From: an uncultured Solobacterium sp.
GTDB lineage: Bacteria; Bacillota_I; Bacilli_A; Erysipelotrichales; Erysipelotrichaceae
Assembly (NCBI GenBank): GCA_900547815.1
Contig: URHY01000058.1
Span: 1-15,023 of the forward strand
DNA length: 15,023 nucleotides
Reading direction: 5' to 3'
Shown here: one piece after another, positions 1 through 6,711 of the stretch
Numbering within the stretch: position 1 is the stretch's first letter
How the letters are laid out: every line of letters starts with the position of its first letter
The notes under the pieces: model-generated
What the model was told of the DNA's origin: nothing
The model's database searches: none
The model's input: only the letters and a program-made list of their open reading frames with translations
Program-made: the position numbers and the translations under genes

Positions 1-72
1 ATACGAATTCATAGTCATTGCGGTTATGAATCGCCAAATCAATATGAGAATAATTATTATTCAAAGCATTAA
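1..72 (+). CDS. IS3-family transposase OrfB, C-terminal tail (partial)
   Basis: The window opens inside a frame that reads RIHSHCGYESPNQYENNYY and stops at TAA 70-72. This matches the usual C-terminus of IS3-family OrfB integrase-type transposases, where an R-I-H-S-x-x-G-Y-x-(S/T)-P-x-x-Y/F-E segment closes the protein after the rve catalytic domain. Only about 23 residues are visible, so the DDE catalytic residues and the upstream OrfA lie outside the window and intactness cannot be judged. The assignment rests on this one motif. It is supported by the following 40 bases, which look like an IS terminus, and by the broken gene beginning right after it. Confidence 0.7.
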   Translation: MRIHSHCGYESPNQYENNYYSKH

Positions 73-118
73 AATTTAAAATTTATCTATTTTATGAGTC
101 CTTTTTCTTGACATAGTA
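1..118 (+). mobile_element. Right end of an IS3-family insertion sequence
   Basis: The transposase stop at 70-72 is followed by an AT-rich stretch and then CTTTTTCTTGACATAGTACC (101-120), a plausible terminal region. The boundary near 111-118 is inferred: recognisable group II maturase sequence begins shortly afterwards. The left end and target-site duplication are outside the window, so the exact edge is unproven. The end holds a perfect outward TTGACA (108-113). No good -10 box lies 16-18 bases downstream, so an outward promoter is not supported. Confidence 0.45.
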
Positions 119-564
119 CCAAAAGTTGTACACATTCCTTTGAGAAGTGGACGAAGATTTTAAACCCAGTCATAAGAGGTAAGTTTAATTACTTCCTTAT
201 TCCTTTTCAAGTTGCACGAGAAATCAGACTGTTACTTAACGAACGCGGGCGAGTTATGCATGGCATACCTGCTCTTGATATAACCAAATTAGATGGTTAT
301 GTGCGTCAAAGACTACGAGTAAGTTTCTCATGCCGCGGAAAGAAACATGGTGGACAAGCACAAGGTAAATTATTAACTGTCAAATATGATAACAAGTTTT
401 TCATAAAATGTATGGGTCTAGTTACAGGTGCGTATATGAAGGCTCAAATAGTTTTCCCTGGAATTAACATTGATGATTTTATTTTATTGATGGATTCCAA
501 TAAAAAGAAAAGAACCTCTTCTCAGAGTAAAAAGAGGTTCTTTCAGTATGCATACACTAAATAA
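112..564 (+). pseudogene. Group II intron maturase, C-terminal fragment
   Basis: An open frame without a start runs 151 codons from just after the stop at 109-111 to TAA 562-564; the first ATG is 256. It reads EKWTKILNPVIRGKFNYF (142-195), then LDGYVRQRLRV (286-318). These match the maturase X-domain of group II intron proteins, which typically show 'LNpiirGWinYF' and, about 30 residues on, 'LDgwiRrRLR'. The highly conserved Trp of G-W is Lys here. All reverse-transcriptase blocks are missing upstream, so the protein is a remnant. The flanking IS3 end is the probable cause of the truncation. Decayed intron domains V and VI follow at 612-687, as expected when the ORF sits in domain IV. The last ~25 codons run through an inverted repeat (509-543) and are unlikely to be original protein. 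No RNA splicing or mobility is expected. Confidence 0.7.
509..543 (-). terminator. Perfect 12-bp hairpin, probable intrinsic terminator
   Basis: The arms AAAGAACCTCTT (509-520) and AAGAGGTTCTTT (532-543) are exact complements around an 11-base loop. Read on the minus strand, the stem is followed by TCTTTTTATT, a reasonable U-tract. On the plus strand only the stem's own three T residues follow, so termination there would be weaker. No minus-strand gene is visible just to the right, so the hairpin may be a relic or part of intron domain IV. Confidence 0.5.
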
Positions 565-611
565 GTCGAATCACAACATTTAAGTCTTTTCTAAAATGTA
601 ACTCACATTGG

Positions 612-687
612 TAAGCCGTATGCCTTAATAGGGCACGTATGGTTTGATAAGGGGCGGTAGAATTTAAACTCTATCGCCTACTTTCTT
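612..687 (+). ncRNA. Group II intron domains V and VI, degenerate 3' end
   Basis: 613-645 follows the group II domain V plan: an AGCCGTA strand (614-620) pairs with TATGGTT (638-644). A two-base CG bulge (636-637) follows the TGCC/GGCA upper stem. The catalytic AGC at the base is kept (614-616). The GNRA tetraloop is lost and one lower pair is a G-T wobble, so the ribozyme looks decayed. Domain VI follows: GGCGGTAG (653-660) pairs with CTATCGCC (671-678), and an unpaired A at 680 sits where the branch-point adenosine belongs. By family spacing the 3' splice site falls near 686-688. Domains I-III lie left of the window or are deleted. The intron end abuts the promoter of the next operon. Confidence 0.65.
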
Positions 688-688
688 C

Positions 689-716
689 TTGCATAATTGA
701 TGGATTCCTATATAAT
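689..716 (+). promoter_or_regulatory. Sigma-A-type promoter of the pot operon
   Basis: TTGCAT (689-694) and a perfect TATAAT (711-716) are separated by 16 bases. The start of transcription would fall near 723, about 50 bases before the regulator's ATG. Just downstream, TTTGTT (720-725) and AACAAA (736-741) form a 6-bp inverted repeat with a 10-base spacer over the predicted start. This is a possible autoregulatory operator for the XRE regulator, with low certainty. The -35 box begins within a few bases of the inferred intron 3' end. Confidence 0.65.
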
Positions 717-775
717 AGATTTGTTCTTTTAATGAAACAAAAAGTTTAGTATAAAAAACAAATAGGGGTGATTGA

Positions 776-1309
776 ATGAAAATAGGAAAAAAACTAAAAG
801 AGCTTCGAACCCAGAATGGGTTGACTTTGGAAGAACTTGCGAATCGTAGTGAATTAACGAAAGGCTTTTTATCTCAATTAGAGCGTGATTTAACAAGTCC
901 AAATATTTCTGCATTAGAAAATATATTGGAAGCTCTAGGAACGAATTTAGCGGATTTCTTTCAATCGAGTAAAGAAGAACAGATTGTTTTTCATACCCAG
1001 GATTTTTTTGTGAATGAGCAAGATGATTATATTACAGAATATATTATTCCTAATGCACAAAAGAATCAGATGGAACCTATTTTATTGACTTTAAAGCCTG
1101 GTGCAAAATCTCAGGAAGTAAAGGCACATGAGGGTGAAGAATTTGGCTATATTTTAAAGGGCAGTATTGTTTTAGTTGTTGGTAATAAAAGACTAAAAGT
1201 TAAGTCAAAAGAAACCTTCTATATTACAGGTAAGGAAGGACATTATTTAGAAAACGTATCGAGTGTAGATGCCAAAGTATTATGGGTATCTACACCGCCT
1301 GTATTTTAA
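776..1309 (+). CDS. XRE-family regulator with C-terminal cupin domain
   Basis: This 177-residue DNA-binding regulator has two domains. Residues ~5-60 form an XRE/lambda-repressor-like helix-turn-helix (KLKELRTQNGLTLEELANRS, then a recognition helix around TKGFLSQLERD). Residues ~100-170 form a small-molecule-sensing cupin_2 barrel with the H-E-G-E-E-F-G metal-type motif (AHEGEEFGYILKG). This is the PuuR/SutR-type architecture. The family commonly represses or activates amine, polyamine or amino-acid genes next door. The start at 776 has AGGGGTG (763-769) at the right distance and follows a clear promoter. It is first in the operon, 20 bases before potA, so it most likely senses intracellular polyamine or a breakdown product and controls potABCD together with itself. 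The ligand is inferred from context only; the domain assignment is solid. Confidence 0.85.
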   Translation: MKIGKKLKELRTQNGLTLEELANRSELTKGFLSQLERDLTSPNISALENILEALGTNLADFFQSSKEEQIVFHTQDFFVNEQDDYITEYIIPNAQKNQMEPILLTLKPGAKSQEVKAHEGEEFGYILKGSIVLVVGNKRLKVKSKETFYITGKEGHYLENVSSVDAKVLWVSTPPVF

Positions 1310-1329
1310 TTGACAAGGAGAGAACATAG

Positions 1330-2913
1330 ATGGAACAAGAAAAAAATAAATTAATTCAATTTCGTCATATTGTAAAAGAATTTGATGGACAAGTTGTATT
1401 AAAGGGTATTGATTTAGATATATATGAAAATGAGTTTGTCACATTATTAGGGCCTAGTGGATGTGGAAAAACAACGTTGTTACGTATTTTAGGTGGTTTT
1501 TTAGAACCAAGTGAAGGACAAGTCATCTTAAATGGAGAAGATATCTGTGAAGTGCCTGCTTATAAGCGCGAGTTGAATACAGTTTTCCAAAAATATGCAT
1601 TATTCCCTCATATGAATGTGTATGACAATATTGCGTTTGGATTGAAAATCAAGAAGATGAGTAAGGACGTAATTGATCAAAAGGTCATGAAAATGTTGAA
1701 GTTGATTGGTCTTGAAGGTTTCGAAAATAAAGATGTTACTTTATTATCTGGTGGTCAGCAGCAACGTGTTGCGATTGCACGTGCCTTAGTTAATGAGCCA
1801 AGTGTATTACTGTTGGATGAGCCTTTAAGTGCATTAGACTTAAAGCTTCGTAAAGAAATGCAGTATGAACTAAAAAAGATTCAACAAGAAGTAGGAATCA
1901 CATTTATTTTTGTTACGCATGATCAAGAAGAAGCACTAACAATGTCGGATAAGATTGTTATTATGAAAGATGGCGAGATTCAACAGGTTGGTAGTCCAGA
2001 AGATATTTATAATGAGCCTGTCAATCAATATGTTGCCAAGTTTATTGGTGAAAGTAATATTATTCCGGCTCGTATGATTTGCGATAAAAAAGTACGTTTT
2101 GATGATATTACATTTGACTGTGTGGATGTAGGATATAAAGAAAATGAACCAGTGGATGTTGTGATTCGTCCAGAAGATATTGATATTGTGGATGTAAAAG
2201 ATGGCAAGATGACTGGTGAAGTTGAAAGTGTACTATTTAAGGGTGTTCACTATGAAATTATGGTGGAAACAGTTCCTGGTACACACGTTACTGTAAATAT
2301 GCATGTTAATAAGAACTATGCGATCACTAGTGAGGATGGAAAAGAAAAGATTTCTGCCAATGACTTCTATTTAGACTTAGAAGATATGAAGGATATTGAT
2401 GATAAGGAAATCATTGCGCGTGCTGATGCACAGGCTTGGAATCCTGAAACCGATGAATTTATTTCGATTCATGATATTGATACAGATTTAAAACAGGAAG
2501 TAGGAGAATATACTGTTACTTTCTCAACAAATAATAAAACTTCGATTACCCGTAAGATTTGGGTTGTAGATCAAAGAGTTGTTGAAAATAAGAAGGCTAA
2601 TGAAGCTGTATCTGCATTTAACTTCTTTAAAACAGTCGATGAAATCAAGGAATCTATGGCTATTGATACAGATTTGAAGACTTGGGCGAATGCACAAGGT
2701 TGGAAGTTGGATGATGAAAATGAGACAGTGGATCTAGATGTTGATTATGATTTTGATCCTGAAACAATTACGGAAGGTGTTTATAAGGTTACTTTCTGGA
2801 CAACGGGACGTGAATTTAAGATTCATACAACAGATTATGTAGAGGAAGGAAAAGAAGTCGGACTTACTTTCTTTGCAGAAGATATTCATGTTATGGAGAA
2901 AATGGGATTCTAG
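1330..2913 (+). CDS. potA: Spermidine/putrescine importer ATPase PotA with insertion in TOBE domain
   Basis: This is the ATPase of a polyamine-type ABC importer, acting on the cytoplasmic face of the membrane. The ABC core is complete: Walker [10 protein letters not shown] (41-49), Q-loop around Q87, signature LSGGQQQR (139-146), Walker B VLLLDEP (159-165), D-loop SALD and H-loop H197. The regulatory TOBE region starts near 240 ([18 protein letters not shown] at 277-284). PotA is usually ~350-385 residues but this protein has 527. The extra length sits inside the TOBE fold. After [17 protein letters not shown] (306-322) come about 170 acidic, beta-rich residues. The family's closing strands then resume with [19 protein letters not shown] (494-512) and EDIHVM (517-522). 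The insert appears to hold two diverged copies of one unit (see findings). AAGGAGAG (1315-1322) supports the start, and potB follows after 3 bases. The polyamine substrate is inferred from the PotB/C/D partners. Confidence 0.9.
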   Translation: MEQEKNKLIQFRHIVKEFDGQVVLKGIDLDIYENEFVTLLGPSGCGKTTLLRILGGFLEPSEGQVILNGEDICEVPAYKRELNTVFQKYALFPHMNVYDNIAFGLKIKKMSKDVIDQKVMKMLKLIGLEGFENKDVTLLSGGQQQRVAIARALVNEPSVLLLDEPLSALDLKLRKEMQYELKKIQQEVGITFIFVTHDQEEALTMSDKIVIMKDGEIQQVGSPEDIYNEPVNQYVAKFIGESNIIPARMICDKKVRFDDITFDCVDVGYKENEPVDVVIRPEDIDIVDVKDGKMTGEVESVLFKGVHYEIMVETVPGTHVTVNMHVNKNYAITSEDGKEKISANDFYLDLEDMKDIDDKEIIARADAQAWNPETDEFISIHDIDTDLKQEVGEYTVTFSTNNKTSITRKIWVVDQRVVENKKANEAVSAFNFFKTVDEIKESMAIDTDLKTWANAQGWKLDDENETVDLDVDYDFDPETITEGVYKVTFWTTGREFKIHTTDYVEEGKEVGLTFFAEDIHVMEKMGF

Positions 2914-2916
2914 GCA

Positions 2917-3744
2917 ATGAAAAAATTTCAACAATTAGCAATTCCTTATATTGTTTGGGCTTGTATTATGTTGTTGCTTCCGATGTTGCTGATTGCGTTT
3001 TATTCAGTCATTCAGCAAGGCAACAGTATTGTACATTTTAAACTTACATTTGATAACTATATTCGTTTCTTTACAGACAAAGATTTCTTATTGATTTTAT
3101 GGAGATCATTATGGATTGCGGTTAAGACAACAATTATTTGTTTATTGATTGGCTATCCAATTGCGTATTTTATTTCAAAGAATAGTCCTAAAGTTCAACA
3201 AATCTTAGTTCTTGCGATTACACTTCCTACATGGATCAATATGCTTGTAAGAACATACGCATGGATTGGAATTTTATCAAGTGATGGTATTATTAGCAGT
3301 TTTTTGAGTTTGTTTGGGATTCACACTGAACTTTTATATACAGAAGCTGCCGTGTTGATTGGTATGGTATATAACTTCTTGCCATTTATGATTCTACAGA
3401 TCAATACAGCTTTAACGAAGATGGATAAATCTTTATTAGAAGCTGCACAAGATTTGGGCGCCAACAAATTCCAAACATTCTGGAAAGTCATTTTCCCACT
3501 TTCTTTACCTGGTGTTGTTTCAGGTATTACACTAGTATTCTTACCTGCTGTAAGTTCATTCTTCATTCCTAAATTATTGGGTGGAGGACAATTCTTCTTA
3601 ATTGGTAACGTGATTGAAAATCAATTCATTACAGTTGGAGAATGGAATTTTGGTTCAGCAATTTCAATGATTATGGCTGTAATCATGATGCTTCTAATGA
3701 TGCTTGTAAGAAAATTGGAAGAGCGTAATAAGGAGGAAAAATAG
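2917..3744 (+). CDS. potB: Spermidine/putrescine ABC transporter permease PotB
   Basis: This is the first of two inner-membrane permeases of the polyamine importer. Its 275 residues, the usual family length, have six predicted membrane segments (~9-31, 64-88, 97-120, 142-162, 196-218, 246-265). The cytoplasmic EAA loop that docks onto PotA is clear: EAAQDLGANKFQTFWKVIFP (175-194), followed by LSLPGVVSGI. The start lies three bases after potA's stop with only a weak Shine-Dalgarno sequence (GGAG ~20 bases upstream), so translation is probably coupled to potA. It ends 2 bases before potCD, with AGGAGG at 3731-3736 inside its own last codons. The pairing with a PotC-PotD fusion supports a polyamine role, although related permeases also serve other cationic amines. 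Confidence 0.9.
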   Translation: MKKFQQLAIPYIVWACIMLLLPMLLIAFYSVIQQGNSIVHFKLTFDNYIRFFTDKDFLLILWRSLWIAVKTTIICLLIGYPIAYFISKNSPKVQQILVLAITLPTWINMLVRTYAWIGILSSDGIISSFLSLFGIHTELLYTEAAVLIGMVYNFLPFMILQINTALTKMDKSLLEAAQDLGANKFQTFWKVIFPLSLPGVVSGITLVFLPAVSSFFIPKLLGGGQFFLIGNVIENQFITVGEWNFGSAISMIMAVIMMLLMMLVRKLEERNKEEK

Positions 3745-3746
3745 AC

Positions 3747-5633
3747 ATGTCGAAAGATAAAAGAGTATTAGGTAAAGTAGGCATGGCTTTATTATTGGTG
3801 TTCTTTTATGCACCAATACTATTCATGGTTATTTTTTCCTTCAATAGTTCAAAATCATTAACACATTTTACAGGATTCTCATTGCGTTGGTATGAGGCTA
3901 TGCTTAAAAACCACGGTATGATGGAATCTTTGTATGTTACAATTGTGATTGCCTTATTGGCAACCATTATTTCTACAATCATTGGTACGATTACTGCGAT
4001 TGGTTTATCAAAATCAAAAAAAGTATTGCGTGCTTTTGTGAGTCAAGTCAATGACTTTCCAATCATGAACCCTGAAATTGTTACCGCAATCGGATTGATG
4101 CTTTTATTTATCACATTCCAGATTGAAAAGGGATTTGTGACATTGTTACTTGCGCATATTGCTTTCTGTATTCCATATGTGATTTTGAGTATTATGCCAA
4201 AGATCAAATCACTAGATCCAAACTTGGCAGATGCTGCAATGGATCTTGGGGCTACACCTTGGCAGGCTTTAGTAAAAGTTATTGTACCTCAAATTATGCC
4301 AGGGATTGTTTCAGGTGCTTTGATTGCGTTCACAATGTCTTTTGATGATTTCGTTATTTCATATTTTGTAACGGGTCAAGGCGTGAAAAACTTGAGTATT
4401 ATGGTGTATACAATGTCTAAGCGTATCAACCCAAGTGTAAATGCGATTAGTACATTAGTTGTCTTGTTGATCACAATCACATTAACAATTGTGAATATCT
4501 TACCTATCATTCGTAAAAAGACAAGTCCTTCAAAACAAAATAAACCTTGGAAATGGGCTGTTGCAGGTGTTGTAGTCGTTGGTTTAGTGGCTTCTTTATT
4601 TGGCTTAAATAAATCAGCAAGTTCTTTACCATATGCAGGACAGACTTTACATGTATATAACTGGGGTGAATATACTGGAGAAAATATTATTTCTGGTTTT
4701 GAAGAATTAACAGGGGCTAAAGTCGTTATGGATAACTTTGATTCAAATGAACAAATGTATATCAAGGTTGCCAATGGCGATGCGTATGATGTATTAGTTC
4801 CTAGTGATTATATGATTCAAAGAATGATGCAGGAAGATATGCTTCAAAAATTAGAACCTGAAACACGTAAAGAGTGCTTAAGTGAATTGTCAGATGCAAT
4901 CAAGGGACTTCCTTATGATCCAAAGAATGAATATTCAATTCCTTACTTCTGGGGTACTGTTGGTATTGTGTATGATAAGACAAAAGTATCTGAAGAGGAT
5001 TTGGAAAATGAGGGTTGGAATATTTTCTTAGATCAGAAATATAAAGGAGATATCTATCTATATGATTCTGAAAGAGATTCATTTATGATGGCATTAAAAG
5101 CACTTGGATATTCAATGAATACGACAAGTGAGGATGAATTGAACGAGGCATTCAACTGGTTGGTACAATGTGTTCAGACAATGGATCCAGAAATTGTAAC
5201 AGATGAAATTATTGATAATATGGCACAGGCAAGAAAGGCTCTTGGACTTATTTATTCTGGAGATGCGGCTTATGTCATGTCAGAAAATGAAAATATGGGA
5301 TTCTATATGCCAACAAGTGGAACAAACTTATGGTCAGATGCGATGGTTATTCCAAAGAATGCGAAGAATCCTAAGCTTGCGAATGAGTTTATTCGTTATA
5401 TCACTAGCTATGATGCAGCTATGGATAATTCAAGTTATGTTGGATATACTTCACCAAATAAAGAAGTTATGGAAGAGCTTGGTGGAAAAGGCGGAGATTA
5501 TGATGGTATCAACGCATATACACCTCGTGCTGGTTACGATAAAGATGAAGTATTCCAATATGATGAAACTACACGAAAGATCATTGCGGATTTGTGGTCT
5601 AGAGTTAAGGTTGCGGCAAGTAACGCACATTAG
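3747..5633 (+). CDS. potCD: Fused permease and substrate-binding protein PotC-PotD
   Basis: Two usually separate subunits are joined in 628 residues. Residues 1-~257 are PotC, with six membrane segments and the EAA loop DAAMDLGATPWQALVKVIVP (162-181). A basic linker (KKTSPSKQNKPWKW, 257-270) leads into a seventh hydrophobic segment (271-286). From ~296 a PotD-type solute-binding protein is displayed outside the cell. Binding-site landmarks of the PotD family are present: YNWGEY (304-309), PSDYMI (352-357), YFWGTVGIVYD (400-410), SGDA (504-507) and NLWSDAMVIP (527-536). These supply the aromatic and acidic residues that cage the polyamine. There is no separate lipoprotein signal or lipobox; the extra helix replaces the lipid anchor. 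The 1,884-nt frame is uninterrupted, so this is a real fusion and not a sequencing join. AGGAGG (3731-3736) precedes the ATG. Such fusions are known in some Firmicutes. Confidence 0.92.
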   Translation: MSKDKRVLGKVGMALLLVFFYAPILFMVIFSFNSSKSLTHFTGFSLRWYEAMLKNHGMMESLYVTIVIALLATIISTIIGTITAIGLSKSKKVLRAFVSQVNDFPIMNPEIVTAIGLMLLFITFQIEKGFVTLLLAHIAFCIPYVILSIMPKIKSLDPNLADAAMDLGATPWQALVKVIVPQIMPGIVSGALIAFTMSFDDFVISYFVTGQGVKNLSIMVYTMSKRINPSVNAISTLVVLLITITLTIVNILPIIRKKTSPSKQNKPWKWAVAGVVVVGLVASLFGLNKSASSLPYAGQTLHVYNWGEYTGENIISGFEELTGAKVVMDNFDSNEQMYIKVANGDAYDVLVPSDYMIQRMMQEDMLQKLEPETRKECLSELSDAIKGLPYDPKNEYSIPYFWGTVGIVYDKTKVSEEDLENEGWNIFLDQKYKGDIYLYDSERDSFMMALKALGYSMNTTSEDELNEAFNWLVQCVQTMDPEIVTDEIIDNMAQARKALGLIYSGDAAYVMSENENMGFYMPTSGTNLWSDAMVIPKNAKNPKLANEFIRYITSYDAAMDNSSYVGYTSPNKEVMEELGGKGGDYDGINAYTPRAGYDKDEVFQYDETTRKIIADLWSRVKVAASNAH

Positions 5634-5660
5634 TCGAAGAAATTTTCTTCGACTTTTTTT
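5633..5660 (+). terminator. Intrinsic terminator of the pot operon
   Basis: GTCGAAGAAA (5633-5642) is the exact reverse complement of TTTCTTCGAC (5644-5653), followed by seven T residues (5654-5660). With a realistic loop of about five bases, the stem has around eight base pairs. It begins in the last base of the potCD stop codon. Confidence 0.9.
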
Positions 5661-5666
5661 CATTCT

Positions 5667-5672
5667 TATAAT
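5667..5672 (+). promoter_or_regulatory. -10 box of eutH promoter, near-leaderless
   Basis: A perfect TATAAT lies 11 bases before the ATG at 5684, so the transcript would start near 5679 with about five leader bases. No Shine-Dalgarno sequence precedes the ATG. The -35 region would fall inside the preceding terminator (TTTCTT 5644-5649 at 17-base spacing) and is poor. Either this is a leaderless or near-leaderless mRNA, or transcription enters by readthrough from pot. Confidence 0.45.
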
Positions 5673-5683
5673 AGAATGAATGC

Positions 5684-6709
5684 ATGAATCCGATTATTTT
5701 TATTTTATTATGCTTTGCCGCTTTAGGCTTATTTGACAAGATGTTTAAGAATCGACTTGGATTAGCCACTTCTTTTGATCGAGGCATTATCACAATGGGC
5801 GATTTTATGATGAGTGTTGGAGGTTTTTATTGTATAGCGATTGCGTTTTTAAATGGTCATGCCACTCTTTTCAAAAATAAAGAAATGATTATTTCAAGTT
5901 TGTTGGCGCCAGATCTTGGTGGATATTCCATTATAGAGTCGATGACACATTCTGAAAGTGTGCTTATCTTTTGTGGTGTATTATTAACGTCCACTTTAGG
6001 ATGCTTAATTAGTTTTCAATTGCCACTCTTTTTAAATGAATTGGATACAGATGATTTGAGTCACTATTTAAAAGGCGTTGTTTATGGTATTTTAGGATTA
6101 TTACCTATTCTTATTGTGAGTGGTTTTTTATTAAAAATTGATCACTTTATTCTTACATTTTTACCGGTTATTTTTATTTGTGCCATTTTGATAGGTTTAT
6201 TCTTTATATCGTTTAAAACACTCATTGTGGTTTTAACTTTGTTTTCGAAGCTTGTACAAATCGTAGGCTATATTTTCTTTTTCCTAGTTTGTCTTACTTT
6301 CTTTTTCAATATGAACTTCACAAATGCGACATTGATTAATGAAGCTTTACGCATTGTATTTCAAATGAGTATCATTGTGTGTGGTTCTTTGGTGTTTTGT
6401 GAGATTATATTAAGAAAGTTTTCAACTCAGATTGAAAGAGTAGGTCAAATTCTAAATATTGATAAATATTCAGTGATGGGAATTATTTTATCTTTTGGAA
6501 CAAGCATTGCGATGTTACCATTATTTAGTAAAATGAATAGGAAGGGTAAAATTTTAAATGCAGCCTTTTCACTAAGTGGAGCCTTTGTGTTTGGTGGACA
6601 ACTCGGTTTTATTGCCTCAGTCAATCCTGCAAGTGTGACTTGGTTTGTGGTTGTGAAGCTATTAGCCGGAATATTAGGTTTAGTTATTGCGAATGTATTG
6701 GAGGAATGA
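5684..6709 (+). CDS. eutH: EutH-like ethanolamine permease
   Basis: A polytopic membrane protein of 341 residues with about ten hydrophobic segments, resembling EutH, which helps ethanolamine enter the cell. Family-like blocks in order are: LGLFDKMFKNRLGLATSF (14-31, EutH 'iDri.gnkfGLgekFeeG'), SSLLAPDLGGY (71-81, EutH 'TLLAnDMGGy'), KMNRKGKILNAAFSLSGAF (283-301, 'mddRGKiiNvAFavSaAF') and LGFIASVNP (307-315, 'LGFtAgvdP'). Two conserved spots differ: the 'NNIPMF' block is replaced (around SIAMLPLF, 274-281), and the Asp of 'DHLGF' is GQLGF here. It is slightly shorter than typical EutH (~370-410). No ammonia-lyase, microcompartment or eut regulator gene is nearby, so the substrate could differ. 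The next gene follows after 2 bases, its GGAGG lying inside the last codons of eutH. No convincing Shine-Dalgarno sequence precedes the start. Confidence 0.75.
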   Translation: MNPIIFILLCFAALGLFDKMFKNRLGLATSFDRGIITMGDFMMSVGGFYCIAIAFLNGHATLFKNKEMIISSLLAPDLGGYSIIESMTHSESVLIFCGVLLTSTLGCLISFQLPLFLNELDTDDLSHYLKGVVYGILGLLPILIVSGFLLKIDHFILTFLPVIFICAILIGLFFISFKTLIVVLTLFSKLVQIVGYIFFFLVCLTFFFNMNFTNATLINEALRIVFQMSIIVCGSLVFCEIILRKFSTQIERVGQILNIDKYSVMGIILSFGTSIAMLPLFSKMNRKGKILNAAFSLSGAFVFGGQLGFIASVNPASVTWFVVVKLLAGILGLVIANVLEE

Positions 6710-6711
6710 TT

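Noticed and set aside
108..134. Outward promoter from the IS end (TTGACA at 108-113)
   Set aside because: The best -10 candidate (TACACA 129-134) matches poorly and is 15 bases away, and no intact gene follows.
4376..4774. 132-codon minus-strand frame within potCD
   Set aside because: It is antisense to conserved PotC and PotD blocks, with no promoter or ribosome-binding site.
5203..5679. 158-codon open frame overlapping the end of potCD
   Set aside because: It lies entirely over PotD-domain coding sequence in another frame, is low-complexity in Ile/Leu/Met, and has no ribosome-binding site of its own.
6640..6711. Longer N-terminus for the FMN oxidase
   Set aside because: It runs through the end of the EutH-like gene in another frame and lacks homology. 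GGAGG at 6700-6704 fixes the start at 6712.
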